A stretch of DNA of 64,000 nt, taken from Boswellia sacra. Lineage: Eukaryota; Streptophyta; Magnoliopsida; Sapindales; Burseraceae. This document shows, piece by piece, positions 45,463 to 57,698 of the stretch. The stretch is from contig SNVD02010198.1 in NCBI GenBank assembly GCA_013180625.2, positions 124,001 through 188,000 on the forward strand, read 5' to 3'. Below the pieces are notes generated by a model. The model ran no database searches. It saw only the letters and a program-made list of their open reading frames with translations, and was not told the DNA's origin. Made by a program: the position numbers and the translations under genes. Each line of letters starts with the position of its first letter. Within the stretch, counting starts at the first letter, position 1.

Positions 45463-46245
45463 ATGACCATTTTTTTGCCTGAAATCTAAATAGGCCTGAA
45501 TATAGATATCTAAATGATATGATTGTTTTGTATATTTTAAGATCTTATAATAAGTCTTAAGTTGATTGTTCTTAATAATTAAAAACATCTAATAATTATT
45601 AATTTGTCATATATACTTTTATTTAGTATTATATGTATTGCAAAGTATATGTGTTATATAAACATTTGTAAATAATCAATACAACAAAATCAAAATTAAA
45701 GTACTATAGTGCAAAAATAAAAAAAATTAAATTGTTGATTAATGTGTCTCACATACAATATGAAATTTTTTTAGTGACTATGTAAATAAAAAAATAATAA
45801 ATGAGTATTCAAAAATTATTTCAGCAATAGAATATTAAAAACAAAAGATTAATTTGATGCTTGAAAGAGTTGATTACAATTTGATCTCACAATTGATTCA
45901 TAAACACTAGATCTACTCATTCAGTAAATGCCATTGGTATGTGTTGTGATAGCTCAAGGGTTCAAAGATAGGAAAAAATAATTTAAAGATTTAACTAAAA
46001 AGGAATTAAATAAAATTTTCAAGGGTATTTTATAACATAAAAAATAGGCAATCTATTTAGATATTTTTCCATTTAGATAAAAGCTAGAAAATGTAGTTTT
46101 TTCTATTAAGATGTTTTTATTTGAGAAAAGAGTTCAGTCTAAAAAAAAATCAACATAAAAAAGTCCGAAGTCTGACATTCAGTAAAATTCAGACTTCAGA
46201 TAAAAAAACAATTACCATAGACTTTAGATAGAAAAATGATTAGCC
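45463..46245. mobile_element. Candidate MITE related to 13287-13900
   Basis: Left end CATTTTTTTGCCTGAAATCT and right end (..CAGACTTCAGATAAAAAAAC, ..TTTAGATAGAAAAATGATTA) are roughly inverted copies and share the CTGAAATCT/CAGACTTCAGAT motifs with the candidate at 13287-13900. The interior is very AT-rich and non-coding. Ends are diverged, so borders are approximate. Confidence 0.35.
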
Positions 46246-47205
46246 CAGCCTATAACCTAGCCAGTAGGTTGCAAAATTTGATATAATATTTTGGATATAG
46301 TATTTTAGTCTTAATGAGATTTGAAGGATTCATCTTTCAATCATAGCGGAGGTGGAGTTGTAAACTATGATTACCTTTAGTCTTCTTGATCTAATACAAA
46401 CTAAATTTCGCATTTATGTTTGTCGATATTATTTCAAACACAGCTTCTAAATAGTTAGTAATCAATTAAAAGCTCAAATTGTTAGATAAAACTCAACTTA
46501 CAAACTATTTTTACAAGAGTAATTCTAAGCATATAACTAACCTAAATAACCAAATCTATATTCACTGGTGAATAAAAAAGAAAACAAAATTAAAAAACTT
46601 TTAAGAAATAACTATATCTATATTCATTAGATGGGTAAAAAAAAAATAAAAAACTTTTTAAGAAATAAAGTGGGACACATTTGGAATTATTCTTCTAACA
46701 AACTCATGTTTAAGGCCTAAATCTTCATATTCACAGTTTGCTCTGATAGTGGGCTTGGCTCCAATACGACTGTTGAGGAACGGGGTGTCTAATTTAACAA
46801 AGTAGTGGGTAAAGAGACCAATCCTCTTTATAAACCCAAGATCTCCCCTTATAACTATTCAATATAAGACAACTTTTACCATTTGAAACCAAGCAACAAG
46901 ATCTAGCAGAGACTGCCTAACAAAGCATCGCATGGATATTTTACCTTCTCAAATATGCAAGTTCACGAGCATGTCATGAATACATGAGATGGGATAACTC
47001 TTTTCTCTTCATAGTAAGAAGTTTGCAATTGATCAAGATTCTTGAAGATGTAAATTGGAAAGCATTGCCTAATAGGTGCAAAGATTGGCTCAAGATTCTT
47101 GTGAATATGTAATCACACACAATAGGCTGTAAAATTTCTTAGATTCCTAAATGTGAATACACACTCTTTTCTCATCGTATACCAACTTGGCCCAAAGCTC
47201 TAATA
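46246..47205. other. Intergenic DNA
   Basis: No gene, repeat border or RNA recognised in about 960 bases. A local duplication is seen around 46555-46670 (CTATATTCA followed by AAAAAACTTTTAAGAAATAA, twice). Confidence 0.5.
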
Positions 47206-47213
47206 CTTATCAG

Positions 47214-47703
47214 CAGGGACAGAGCCAGCATAGGCCCAACAGGGGCAATTGCCCCTCCTGAGCCAAAGGAAAAAAATTAAAATATTATTTCAATTATTAA
47301 AAATGTACATTGTTATATATATATATAAGTATATATATTTCTATTTACATCTTATTTATTAAACAAAATTTTTTTAAATATTTTCTCCATTATCACTCAT
47401 TAATTTTTTTGTCTCTATTATTTTTATTTTTATTTTTAAAAAGATAAGATCATTTTGAATTAATAAGTTTAAAATTTTATTTAGTTATATTATTGATTAC
47501 TTCATTTTATCATTTCTCTTATAATTAGAACTTAAAATTGATATGGTAAATATTAATTTATACACCAAATAATTTTAACTAAAAATGTTATAAACTTTCT
47601 AAATTTACAACTATATTTTATTTATATTAATTTATTTTCTTTTCTTATTGTTCAATTTTGCCCCCTCTAGAAATAATTTCTGGCTCCGTCCAGACCGTCC
47701 CTG
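47214..47703. mobile_element. hAT-type MITE with 8-bp target duplication
   Basis: The left end CAGGGACAGAGCCAG (47214-47228) is matched by an inverted right end ending CCGTCCCTG at 47703; the right end carries a 9-bp duplication (CTGGCTCCGTCC then AGACCGTCCCTG). Flanks CTTATCAG (47206-47213) and CTTCTCAG (47704-47711) form an 8-bp target duplication with one mismatch. Next to the ends lie GGCAATTGCCCCTCCTGAGCC on the left and TTGCCCCCTCTAGAAATAAT on the right. The 490-bp interior is AT-rich and non-coding. Confidence 0.75.
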
Positions 47704-47711
47704 CTTCTCAG

Positions 47712-48039
47712 GAAACAAATACGGGGTTTTAACAATTTAATTGGTAGTTTTTTTCCCCAATAAATTTGCATATTTTATTTATAAAATTAAAAAAGGGTAT
47801 TGTTTGCCACCACTACATATTTCCCATTGTTAATTCAATTATAATGGTTGTTGTTGTTGGTGGGTTTTTTTTTTAATAATTATAAAAGGGTAAATGAGAG
47901 AGAGAGAGAGAAGACAAAGAAAAATGAGAGGCAAACCAGAGAAAGGAAGAAGATAATTTAAATTTTTGCATTAATATAAAGTGGCATTAATAAGTCCAAT
48001 TTTTATACATTATTTTCATCTTTTATCTTGAATTTTATG
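47712..48039. other. Intergenic DNA with GA microsatellite
   Basis: A GA repeat (about 47895-47911) and T-runs; no gene. Confidence 0.5.
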
Positions 48040-49310
48040 TTTCCCTTTTTGTGTTCAATTGATGAATTTTGTCTAAGATTGTTTGAGTTGTACCTAAAGG
48101 AATTTCAGGATTGTAAATCCGATTAAATGAATGCAAAATTCTACCATATTATATCTCATGTAGAAAGGTAATTTTGGAAGGCTTGTGGAGGAAAATGACT
48201 TGGACAGGAATTTTAAAACATCCCATTTGCACTATCAGTGGAGCACTTCTACCAAACTGAGTGGATTGACTTTTGAGGGGACAGAATGATCATGCTAAGA
48301 GAATCTCTAGGAGAGGCAATGACGATGTTGCTCTTTGGGGGTCAACTAGAAAAGGGAGAACAAAAAGGGGGAAGTTCATGGAAGAAAGGGGGCATTTAGA
48401 CTAAGAAAAAAAAAACTGTCTGCAGAAGGTAGATCTCTGGTGATTCAAACTTGGAGAGGAATTGCTTACAAAGGAGAGGCAAAAACCAGACAGCCATCAT
48501 CTTCATCATCAAATATTAAACTATCCATAGCTAGTTTTTTTATCCCTATCTTCACTGATGTTTAAAAACATGTTTAACTTTGTTTTTGTTTGTAATATGA
48601 ACTAATTTCCATTTTCTAGGGTGAAGATGTAGCCGTATTTTGATGTTTAATTTCTCTTAATTTTACTTGATTGATGTTTATTCCAATATTGATGAGCAAT
48701 TTAATTACATGCTTAATGCTTGCGATTTTCTAGCCAATTTTTGCATGAATTGAGATGTGGATTGAGACATAGAAGTGATGTTCGCACTAGTCCGTAATTA
48801 TCTTGCCATAAATCAAGTGAGATAGAGATCTGAATGTGATTTATGCAATCTTGTATGATTTCTTTTGTTTAATGGGCATTAATAGTGAGTTAGACGAGAC
48901 AGAAATGTGATTCTAATATATTGATATACATTATTATTGCTTGAGAAAGAATAATAATCAAATTAGTGAAATCGATTGGCAACAATAGGATTAAATATTG
49001 GTTAATTGAACCAAAGAAGTTAAATTGATTAATTCTGATGAAATCGGATCCCTAGATTTTTAGTCATTAAATTCTTCTATCCAAAATTTCTGTGAGTGTG
49101 CGTAATGTTAAATTTAGTTTAATCAAGTTTTACTTCAACTTCCCAACACCTCAATTCTCTTTTATAATTAGTTTAATTAATTAGAGGTTAAAACAATTTT
49201 GGTATTTAGTAGCAACAGTCCTCGTGGGACAATACTTATACTCTCATTTTATTACTTGTCCATGATATCGTATACTTGCGATTTTATGCAACAGGTGTCA
49301 TACAAAATGT
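48040..49310 (+). repeat. Gypsy-type LTR remnant
   Basis: The 3' part (CCTCGTGGGACAATACTT, CTCATTTTATTACTTG, TATACTTGCGATTTTATGCA, then AGGTGTCA near 49291-49298) has the end signature of plant Gypsy LTRs and resembles the remnant ending near 12450. The 5' border is uncertain and no primer site or internal region follows, so it is a solo or truncated LTR. Confidence 0.4.
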
Positions 49311-50964
49311 GTCATGCTCTATACCTTTAAATATCACATAAAATTCGGTCAAATCAAATTGATCATAAATATAATATTCTTGGTTCCAACTCTTGTTGGA
49401 TCCATTTTGTAAAATAAATCTATGTTATAAATATGAGATGTTTTACAATTAAATATTAATATCGAGTTTTTATTTAAAAGCTTAAACTTTTGATTAAACA
49501 GTAACTCAATGAAATGGAAAATCCTCTATTAAATCTCTAATATTAGATCAAAGTGATAAGAATAATTTTTTTCAATTCACTCCAAAGATTAGAGGGACAT
49601 TTTCATTGAAAAACTACTTTTTATGGATATATTTATTTAAAAAAAACCAGGAACATTTATCAATAAAGCCTTTTGATCAAGGGTAATATATAGTGCTTCC
49701 TTAATACAAGCATGGACCACAATATAAACATTTAGAGAAGATTATCTCATGGTTTATAATTTGTTTATACCTTATAATCATTTGTAAGGGTTCTAAGAAT
49801 GAAATTTCTATTTTACCCTTCTACTTTGTCAAAAAATAAATTGAATTCTTTTTTTTGTTTGGCACGAATGATATAAAAACTGCAACCAGAAGAGGCACAA
49901 TGATATAAATGTAATTGAGGCTTTCCACTTAACATTAAGACAAACCTTTGGGGTTGTTTTTGAGATTATCCTAATATCTGTTGTATTATAACAGAACATA
50001 GTTGACACTGTTTGTTTAGTTTGCCTTTTAAGGCATAGTACGAGATGCATGAAAGGCAATTGGTTGCGAGCAAGGGAATAGATCTCCACTATCAAGGGTG
50101 ATTGTTGGTACTTGATAAAGACGGTCTAATTCATTGCAATTGTCTTATACAGACCCTAAGTTTTTGTTGATGTCATTTTGTATCTAACTTTTTCAAAAGT
50201 GACTTATTCACCCCCAACTCAAACTATCGTTGATGATAAACGAACAGATTTTAATAGAAACAAAATTTTACCCTCTTTATCTTTTTCAAAAGAAACATTT
50301 TAAAAATATAAATAAAAAACAAAATCAATATTGAAAAACAATAGGAAAAAAATAACAAAACAAAGAGACAAAAAATGATATTATCATATTATCCTAATTT
50401 AGCCCGCATAAATTCTTGTAATCCTTAATAAAAAAATAAAATTATTTTCATCATCTAAATACAAAAAATGCGAATCATTATTAAAAAATTCATAATAAAG
50501 ATTAAAAAAACTTTATTAATTAATAAAAGTATCTCAAGACTATATGTTTTTTTTAAAGAAAACAATGGACATTGCAAATCAATTCCAGCAAAAAAGACTC
50601 CTTCCATCTTTCCACAACCACTAACATAACCAACAAATCCACAACCTTCTCAATTCTTTACTCTATTTTGTCTCTGTAAGACCCAATGTACTTGAAGAAA
50701 AACAACTCAAACATGCCATCCTCAAAATTATACCCAAATCAAATATTAAATATTTGATAATTTATTTTTTAATATTTTATTATTTATTTAGTGAGAGGCT
50801 AAAATAACCTAATGCCATTTGTAAATTCTTTTCATTTCCCAAAACCAAGAATGTTGTGCCACATTTAGGTGTACAATGCCATAATATATGAACGCATATG
50901 CAAAGAATGGTACCCATATCAGGAAAGTAGTTGTAATGAGACCTGGTGATAAGAGCATAAAGAA
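49311..50964. other. Intergenic AT-rich DNA
   Basis: About 1.65 kb with no supported gene; open frames are short and lack any family motif. Nothing else recognised. Confidence 0.55.
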
Positions 50965-51210
50965 TTAGACAGATAAGAATCCTGATTTCACTCGAGTGTT
51001 TTTCTCTATAGTTGAAGAGAGTAGAGGGGTATACTCAGGGACAACAGATCCCTCATGTAGTCGAGCAATGTTGTCAGAGATAAGTATTCCAGGAGGTAAA
51101 ATTGTCCTACTTCTCAAAGCATTTTTCTCCAGAACATGATGACCATCAACAGATACTTCTACCAGCTCCATCTTTGCATAGAAACCTTGGAGACTCCGGG
51201 GCAAGACCAT
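50965..51210 (-). pseudogene. Unrecognised coding-like fragment
   Basis: On the minus strand an 81-codon frame has balanced amino-acid composition (FYAKMELVEVSVDGHHVLEK, ILPPGILISDNIARLHEGSV) unlike the low-complexity frames around it. I do not recognise the family. Upstream on the same strand (about 51211-51275) the reading is also gene-like but not clearly joined. It may be the 3' exon of a degraded gene. Function unknown. Confidence 0.3.
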
Positions 51211-51417
51211 GAAAAAGAAGTACAGAAAATGATGGTAAGGATGAAAGTCCTAATAGCCACCTCCAATTCAACCCTGGCATGATAATCTACAATCAGAGCA
51301 AAAATTATGAAGTTTTATGCTCAATCTTTCCAGTCTTACTACTCACAAAAATATCATTTTTACTGATTTCAGAATCCGAACAACACAATTCTCTCCATCA
51401 TATGAAGGGAATAAGAT

Positions 51418-51720
51418 TTGTCAGTGTCACATGTAGCACACATAGCATGTGCATTACACGTGATTATTTTATTTTGTAATAATGTGATAGAAACATTAAT
51501 ATCTTTACTATTTTCCTAATATCATTTATTTTATATATGGATATTTTGCATTAAGAAAATTCTAACTAGAATGGAATAAGTTTATTTGGTATTCTAGTTG
51601 AATAGTAAGTTTTATATTTATATTGATTATCTCTTATTAGATTAAGATATTATTTTAAGTATTCTAGTTTACTTAGGAGGGTATGATGTCACTTCCTATA
51701 ATGTTTTATCATTATCTAAA
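51418..51720 (+). repeat. LTR remnant related to 10162-10400
   Basis: Shares in the same order TGTGACAC/TGTCACATG, ATTTTATAT.TGGATATTTT, TTCTAACTAGAATGGAATAA, TTTGGTATTCTAGTTGAATA, TCTTATTAGATTAAGATATT and TTCTAGTTTA.TTAGG with the block at about 10162-10400. Both ends are ragged, so it is a truncated copy. Confidence 0.6.
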
Positions 51721-51729
51721 CTCGCTCCC

Positions 51730-52135
51730 ACACTTCCAGTTGGGTCTGGCTTTGATACCCTTTGTAACATCTTACATATGGGTCTTGCTTTGATATCATT
51801 TGTAACATCTCACATATCCTTCCCAAGCAATGTGGGATGTTACATTCAATGCTTAATCGACTTACATTCGTAGGGTGACCTACAACGTCGAGCTTAGATC
51901 CTCGCTCCCGTAATTTCGGATGGGTTCGACTCTGATATCATTTGAAATATCTCGGTTTGCATGACACTTTGCACTATGTCTAACACTTCGCGTCCCACAA
52001 ACCCTCGAGATATGGCCCCTGCATGGAAGAGGTTGCCCTCGTGTGTGCGCAAGGCCCAACACCTTTGCTTACCGTCGGATATTGTCCACTTTAGACACAC
52101 AGTCCGTCACGGTTTTGCTTTTGGGCTTTAGGGTA
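51730..52135 (-). repeat. Degenerate TRIM-like LTR cluster
   Basis: Three copies of a sequence that on the minus strand resembles an initiator-tRNA-Met primer site (GGTATCAAAGCC; GATATCAAAGC; GATATCAGAGTC) lie near 51751, 51790 and 51932. Each is followed on + by GTAACATC or AAATATCTC. Inverted ends TGTAACATCTCACAT and ATGTGGGATGTTACA are present at about 51801-51855. This fits small nested retroelement (TRIM) remnants. The GC-richer part (51890-52115) is non-coding. Confidence 0.4.
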
Positions 52136-52495
52136 GTGAAATGATTGATTTGCAATATGGAAATTCTCTTATATAATTTACTTGTATTTATTATTTATTA
52201 TAAGGAGAGATTAATCGTAATAAAATTGCTGAATATAAAAAAAATAAAAGGAAAATAGGAGTTGAAATCTCAGCTATATTGTATTTCATGCACTATTTTG
52301 CTAAATATTTGTCTATAAAAAAATGTAATAAGCAATAGGACCTAAAATCCCAATTACTAATGGTGTTTGGTTTATCTTGTTATAGCTTGTTCCATGGTGT
52401 TGCTTCCAGCTAAAGTGGTCCATGCATTGAACCTGAACTTTGATGAAATAAGTGCCTCGTTCTAGCATTCTTGATATAATGTTATTTGACCTCGT
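52136..52495. other. Intergenic DNA left of the tandem duplication
   Basis: AT-rich, no gene recognised. It ends where the duplicated block begins (GATCACTCCTCTAACCC at 52496). Confidence 0.5.
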
Positions 52496-54093
52496 GATCA
52501 CTCCTCTAACCCTTTCAGGCTTGGGGAGTGAGATATCATCTATTTGTGAAGAAACTAGATGGCAAAAAAAAAAAAAAATCTATTATACGTATGAAAATAA
52601 AGGGTTAATCATAGAATAAAATTTTGTGACAAATGCCAATTATTACGATTAAAATATAATCTCTTCAACAGTAATTGAATCTTAACCATTTATATTATAA
52701 AAATTGGTTAATTGTATGTTTTCACTTAGTTTTAATACTTTAGTAATAATTAAATTTAATTATTATAAGTTTTATTGTTCAATCAAATAAAATTGACCAT
52801 GCCTTTTGCAAATAATAAAATTTAAGCAATATGACAATAAAATATTAGTTAAGCATAAGTTTCTTCATAAGTGATCGATAATAAGTGAATATATGATAAA
52901 AATTAAATAGTAAATATAACTTAAATTGTTCAAATAACAAATAATTAAGTAGATAAAAAAGGGAAGGGTTTTTTTTTACACATTTTTTATACCACTTATT
53001 GACATAAACTGATGACCTTCGATCTCATTAAATCCAATTGTTCTCAATAAGTTGTATTTAATGCTGTCAATCAATCAATCACTTCAATCTTGAATTTTTT
53101 GGATCAATGCATATAAATTTGTATTTAGTTTTGCGTAAATTTTTTTGGGTTGAGCAATCCATTCCCAAAACAAATATCATAATGAATTGCCCTATCTGTG
53201 ATAGAAAAGCTTTCACACAAGTTTTGAGTAGTGCCTTCACCACACGATGGTTTAACTTCCTTTGAAAGAAAAATCATCCATATATATAGGGTTTATGACA
53301 AGATTTTTTTCTTTTTGCATAATTCATAATACAAGTCATTATATATATATGGAAGAAATCGTTTTACACAAATTATTTGAGGTAAATTGGGAAAAGAAAT
53401 AAAATCTTTTACAGTTTTAATGGCGAGTATATCTATATTATTGAATATTGAGAAGAAGTTTTGGAATGAAAACAATTGCATTCTAAATATGATGGATATT
53501 TCATAAATGTTGATTCAAGTACAAATAAATTTGCAAAAAATCCCACTTTTTTTAAAAAATACTGCATATTTATGATATTTATTCAAGTATAATGTCCTAA
53601 TTACGTTTAGCTAGCTATGCACAAAATGGAATAATTTGTATCTTTATATATGACATATTTATAACAAAGTTTTTAATATTAAATATCACTTACAGCTAAC
53701 AACAATTCACACCACATAATATTTTAAATAAATCACGCAAATATATAAAAAAACTTAAACGTACATCAACCAATTCTAAATTCACAAAAATAATCATACA
53801 CAAATATATTAAATATTCTGTAAAATAAAAAAGAATTAACTCCATAAAAAATACGATCCACTTTTTTTTTCCCTTAAATTATCAATTAGATGATGCATTA
53901 TTTTAAGTGTACTAGCACTTAGTTAAATAAAACGTACACTACAAAAATCAATAATTATTGTAAAAAATTGACTAATTAAAAATGTTATTACTAAAAAGTA
54001 CTTCTAAGAAGCTTCATATATATTATCGAAAGTAACGATATATTATGTGAAAAATCAATGATTCCTATTGAAAATAGGAATTTGAGCTAAATA
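52496..54093 (+). repeat. Tandem segmental duplication, copy 1 (upstream part)
   Basis: From GATCACTCCTCTAACCC at 52496 this region is collinear with 62359-64000 at high similarity (shared landmarks include CACCACACGATGGTTTAACTT, CATCCATATATATAGG and AGCTAGCTATGCACAAAAT). It contains no gene and leads into the small peptide gene at 54303. The whole unit, without the later Athila insertion, is about 3.4 kb. Confidence 0.85.
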
Positions 54094-54226
54094 TTACCAA
54101 TAAAAATGGAAAACAAGTACGTCTAAAGAAAAAAAAAAGTGGAAATATTACCGAATTTTCCAATATTAAATAGATTCACAACCAATTTTGATGCAAATTA
54201 AGTTATGAAAGTTCTCTGCTTCTCCG

Positions 54227-54234
54227 TATAAATA
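54227..54234 (+). promoter_or_regulatory. TATA box of the cysteine-rich peptide gene
   Basis: TATAAATA lies about 70 bp upstream of the first coding exon of the small peptide gene, a spacing that fits a plant core promoter with a short leader. Confidence 0.55.
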
Positions 54235-54645
54235 TGTATCACTTCACAATCTGAACATATCTATCTATTTCATTAATTAAGCAGATTTCGAAACCCAAAA
54301 CGATAGCTTAAATCAAAGTCCTTTCAGTTGCTCTTGTTCTAGTTCTCATGCTATGCGTAGGTATGTTTTTATTCTAAATGATCATTTTAAGTTTTTTTCC
54401 CTTCATGTAATTTAATATGAATAATGGTGAATAAAATTAATCTTCAATAAATTATTTTGTATGATAGATAATTTACTTTTGGCAGTAAAATTATAAACAT
54501 TATTTTAACCAAAGCTTTTACATATGCTACATTCATATAATCATCTTGTTCAAAAGTTGAAATAAGAATAATTTTTCAATAGCGTAAAATATCATCGATA
54601 TTTATACTGATTTGTTTTATTTCATTTGGTTCCATGGATGACTAT

Positions 54646-56029
54646 TGATGAACACTTAAATATGTATGTTTAATAAGAGCTTAGTTCATCATATTGCATT
54701 AATAGTGTCATTAAATTCCTCAACTTAAGCATATTTGTAGTCTTTGCATCTTTGGAATTAATTTCTCTTAATTTTGGTTTTGTTACAGGTTTGGTAAAAT
54801 GGGTATAACTCTCTATTTATAGATCAGAATGGTGCAATTCTTAATGTTTTGGAAAGCTGATTCAATTGTCTACAAGATTGCATTTCACAAGCATCATCAA
54901 ATTCGGGCTCTTAGTGGACCAAAATTGGGCTTGAAGTGAACCCATCTACAGTCTCGGCCCAGTCTGACCAGGCCTTAGTATTTGGACCGTATCTCTCAAA
55001 ATACGTATCCAAATTATGCAAATCAATATGTTCTAGAAAGCTGAGAGAAATATCTACAACTTTCATGAAGACATGTGATTAAAATTCTCAACATTTCATG
55101 TCAAAATTGATGGTCAAAGTCGGTGCCTAATGATCCCAATTGTCAAAGATATTTACAACTAATATTTGACAATTATGCCCTTGTAATTTGACAAGTTTGC
55201 CCCCGGATGTATCTATAAATAGAGGTGCCTTGTGACCCATTAGGGCATCTTGGCCTTGGCTGGAACATTTTGGCTTTGGCTAGGATCTTGTATTGTGTTT
55301 TGTGTGTTTATGTTATTAATGAATTTCCTTTTTCTTGCATTTTATTTTCTTTCTATTATAATGTTCTTCTAATTTCTCTTTTGCTAAGGTGAAAGGGTGA
55401 AACCCTTGATATGAGAATAAGGATTCTCTAACCCTTAATATGTGCTTAATAATCTTAATCTTATAATGTTTATTCAATATGATTTATATTTAATTTCTTA
55501 ATCAATCTTGACACCACTCGTAAAGTGGAGGTCTTGATCCATTGTCGACAATCCTTGGCACATCAAATGCTTGGATCCTTTCTAGATGTCGTATGGTTCT
55601 TTCTTACCGACACGAATCTAGTTAGGAACCTTGATTTGTTGTAGACATATGGAGATTGGCACATTGGATGCTTGAACCCATTTACAAGAAGTGGTATAAA
55701 TATTAGTAACGAAGCAAATATAATTCATATAACTAAAACGGGTTGTTTATCCTTATTTGAAATATCAAGGGCGGATCCCCTAACCTTAGCTCTCATTATT
55801 ATTGTGTTAATTTCTCTTGTGTTATTCTTATTTATTTTTTAATAATTTGTTCTTTACTCATACTTGTTGATATTATCTTGCCATCTCTTTTAATTATCCA
55901 TATCATATTTGCTTAGCTTATAATTTGTAGCGCTTAAATCCCCTTCCTCGTGGATCGACCTCGGTCTCACCGGGTTTATTACTTCGACACTCCTATACTT
56001 GGGAGGCAATCCTATTTTCGGATGTGTCA
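54646..56029 (+). repeat. 5' LTR of Athila element 2
   Basis: TGATGAACAC...GGATGTGTCA with TATAAATA at 55214-55221. It carries a short tandem duplication (GGCCTTGGCTGGAACATTTTGGCTTTGGCTAGG near 55250-55283, split here by its two similar halves) that element 1 LTRs lack. Confidence 0.92.
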
Positions 56030-56035
56030 AGTTTT

Positions 56036-56053
56036 TGGCGCCGTTGCCGGGGA
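56036..56053 (+). other. Primer binding site (tRNA-Asp) of Athila element 2
   Basis: TGGCGCCGTTGCCGGGGA, a perfect complement to the 3' end of plant tRNA-Asp, seven bases after the LTR start of the internal region. Confidence 0.9.
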
Positions 56054-56216
56054 AGGTAAAATTAGGCGTACAAAATTGTAAGTATTTCCTTTTCTCATTT
56101 TTTTTTCATTTCTCTTGCATGTGTTCATCTTTTCTTTCTTTTTGCATTAGTTGGTAGAATTGTTAGGAGTCACTCATCTTCTTTAAAAACATGCTCAAAC
56201 CCAACTAAGAACATTA

Positions 56217-57698
56217 ATGGGCTCCATAAATCTTTATAGAACTTGTGCACAACCATGCATAGTCTTCCCTCATGATGCAATATTTTTTGACCATGAATCA
56301 GATTTCATTCAATTCTTACCCCACTTTCATGGCCAAGATGTTGAAAACTCATATTTGCACTTGAGAGAATTTGAAGGGTTTTGCAATATCTATAGTGACC
56401 TAAATTGTAGCATAAATATCTTTAGATTAAAGCTTTTTCCTTGTTCTTTAAAAGATAAAGCCAAAACATGGCTACAAAATCTTAGGTCAGGATCTATTAG
56501 CTCATGGGATGAAATGCAACAACAATTTCTTAAAAAATTCTTTCCTCCCTATAGAACAAATTCTCTCAAAAGGCAAATAATTAATTTCACTCAAAAACAA
56601 GGAGAGACCTTTTACCAATGTTGGGATAGGTATAAAGCATTGCTTAATACTTGTCCTCACCATGGTTTGGAAACATGGAGACTAGTTTTAATTTTCTATG
56701 AAGGTCTTACACATCAAGCTAGGCATATGGTAGAATTAATGTGTAATGGACAATTTGAAAATAAAGACCCTGATGAAGCCATGGATTTCCTAGACTTACT
56801 AGCAAAAAATGCCCAAAATTGGAACAATGTTGGCACCTATGAGGTACCAAGAACATCTAGTAGAGGCATTTATAACTTTAGGGAGAATCATGATCTTCAT
56901 GCTAAATTTATATCCCTAGCTAGAAAAGTCGAGGATTTAGAAATGTGGTCTATGCAAGAAATTTTCTGTCACGCTTGTAATTCTAGTGATCATCCAACGG
57001 ATGATTGCCCAAAGCTGCCTACCTTTAGAAAAAGTCTCCATGACCAAACCAATGTTTTAAACACTTTCCAAAGGTCAAATGCTAATCCTTACTCACAAAA
57101 TATTGGATAGAAAAATCACTTGAATTTTGATTGGAGGAATGATAATCATGCACAATCTTACCAACCTCCATTTCAATCATATCAAAAATTTCAAAAATCT
57201 CATGATCATACATCTTATAAGGATCTTGAAGAAACATTGGCTTTATTCATTACAAAGCAAGAGGCTTTTAATAGTCAAGTTGCTCAAACTATGGCAAACT
57301 TGAATGATGCTCTTGAAATACTCGCATTTGCACTTAATACTCATGAGAAAGGTGAGTTTCCATCTCAACTAGAGCCAAACTCCATCAATCCACATGTGAG
57401 TAATCCAAGGGGCCAACATCTAGACGAAGATTCGGTAAGTACTCTTCACGATGGTAAGGTTGATGAAGAATATATTCCTAACCTTTATAAGAAAGATGAT
57501 GAATCAATCTCAAAGGATAAGGAAGAAGTTATTAAACCTACATCTAACGAGGAAAAGACCGAATCCTCACTTATGCCCTCATATCATCATGAACTGAACC
57601 AAAATGTTGGCATTGATGAATTTTTCGAGCATGATGAAAATGAGGAAGCTAATGTGGAAGACTATATCCAAAATGAGAATTTTTCAAGTCCTTCATAA
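56217..57698 (+). pseudogene. Athila gag (element 2), one internal stop
   Basis: The frame from ATG 56217 is open except for one stop (TGG to TAG) at 57108-57110. Gag core: FHGQDVENSYLHLREFEGF, RLKLFPCSLKDKAKTWLQNL, SSWDEMQQQFLKKFFPPYRT and KQGETFYQCWDRYKALLNTC. The zinc knuckle CHACNSSDHPTDDC is at about 56967-57010, followed by an Asn-rich tail with LALFITKQEAFNSQVAQTMA. The frame closes with TAA at 57698. It is better preserved than the gag of element 1, consistent with a more recent insertion. Confidence 0.88.
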
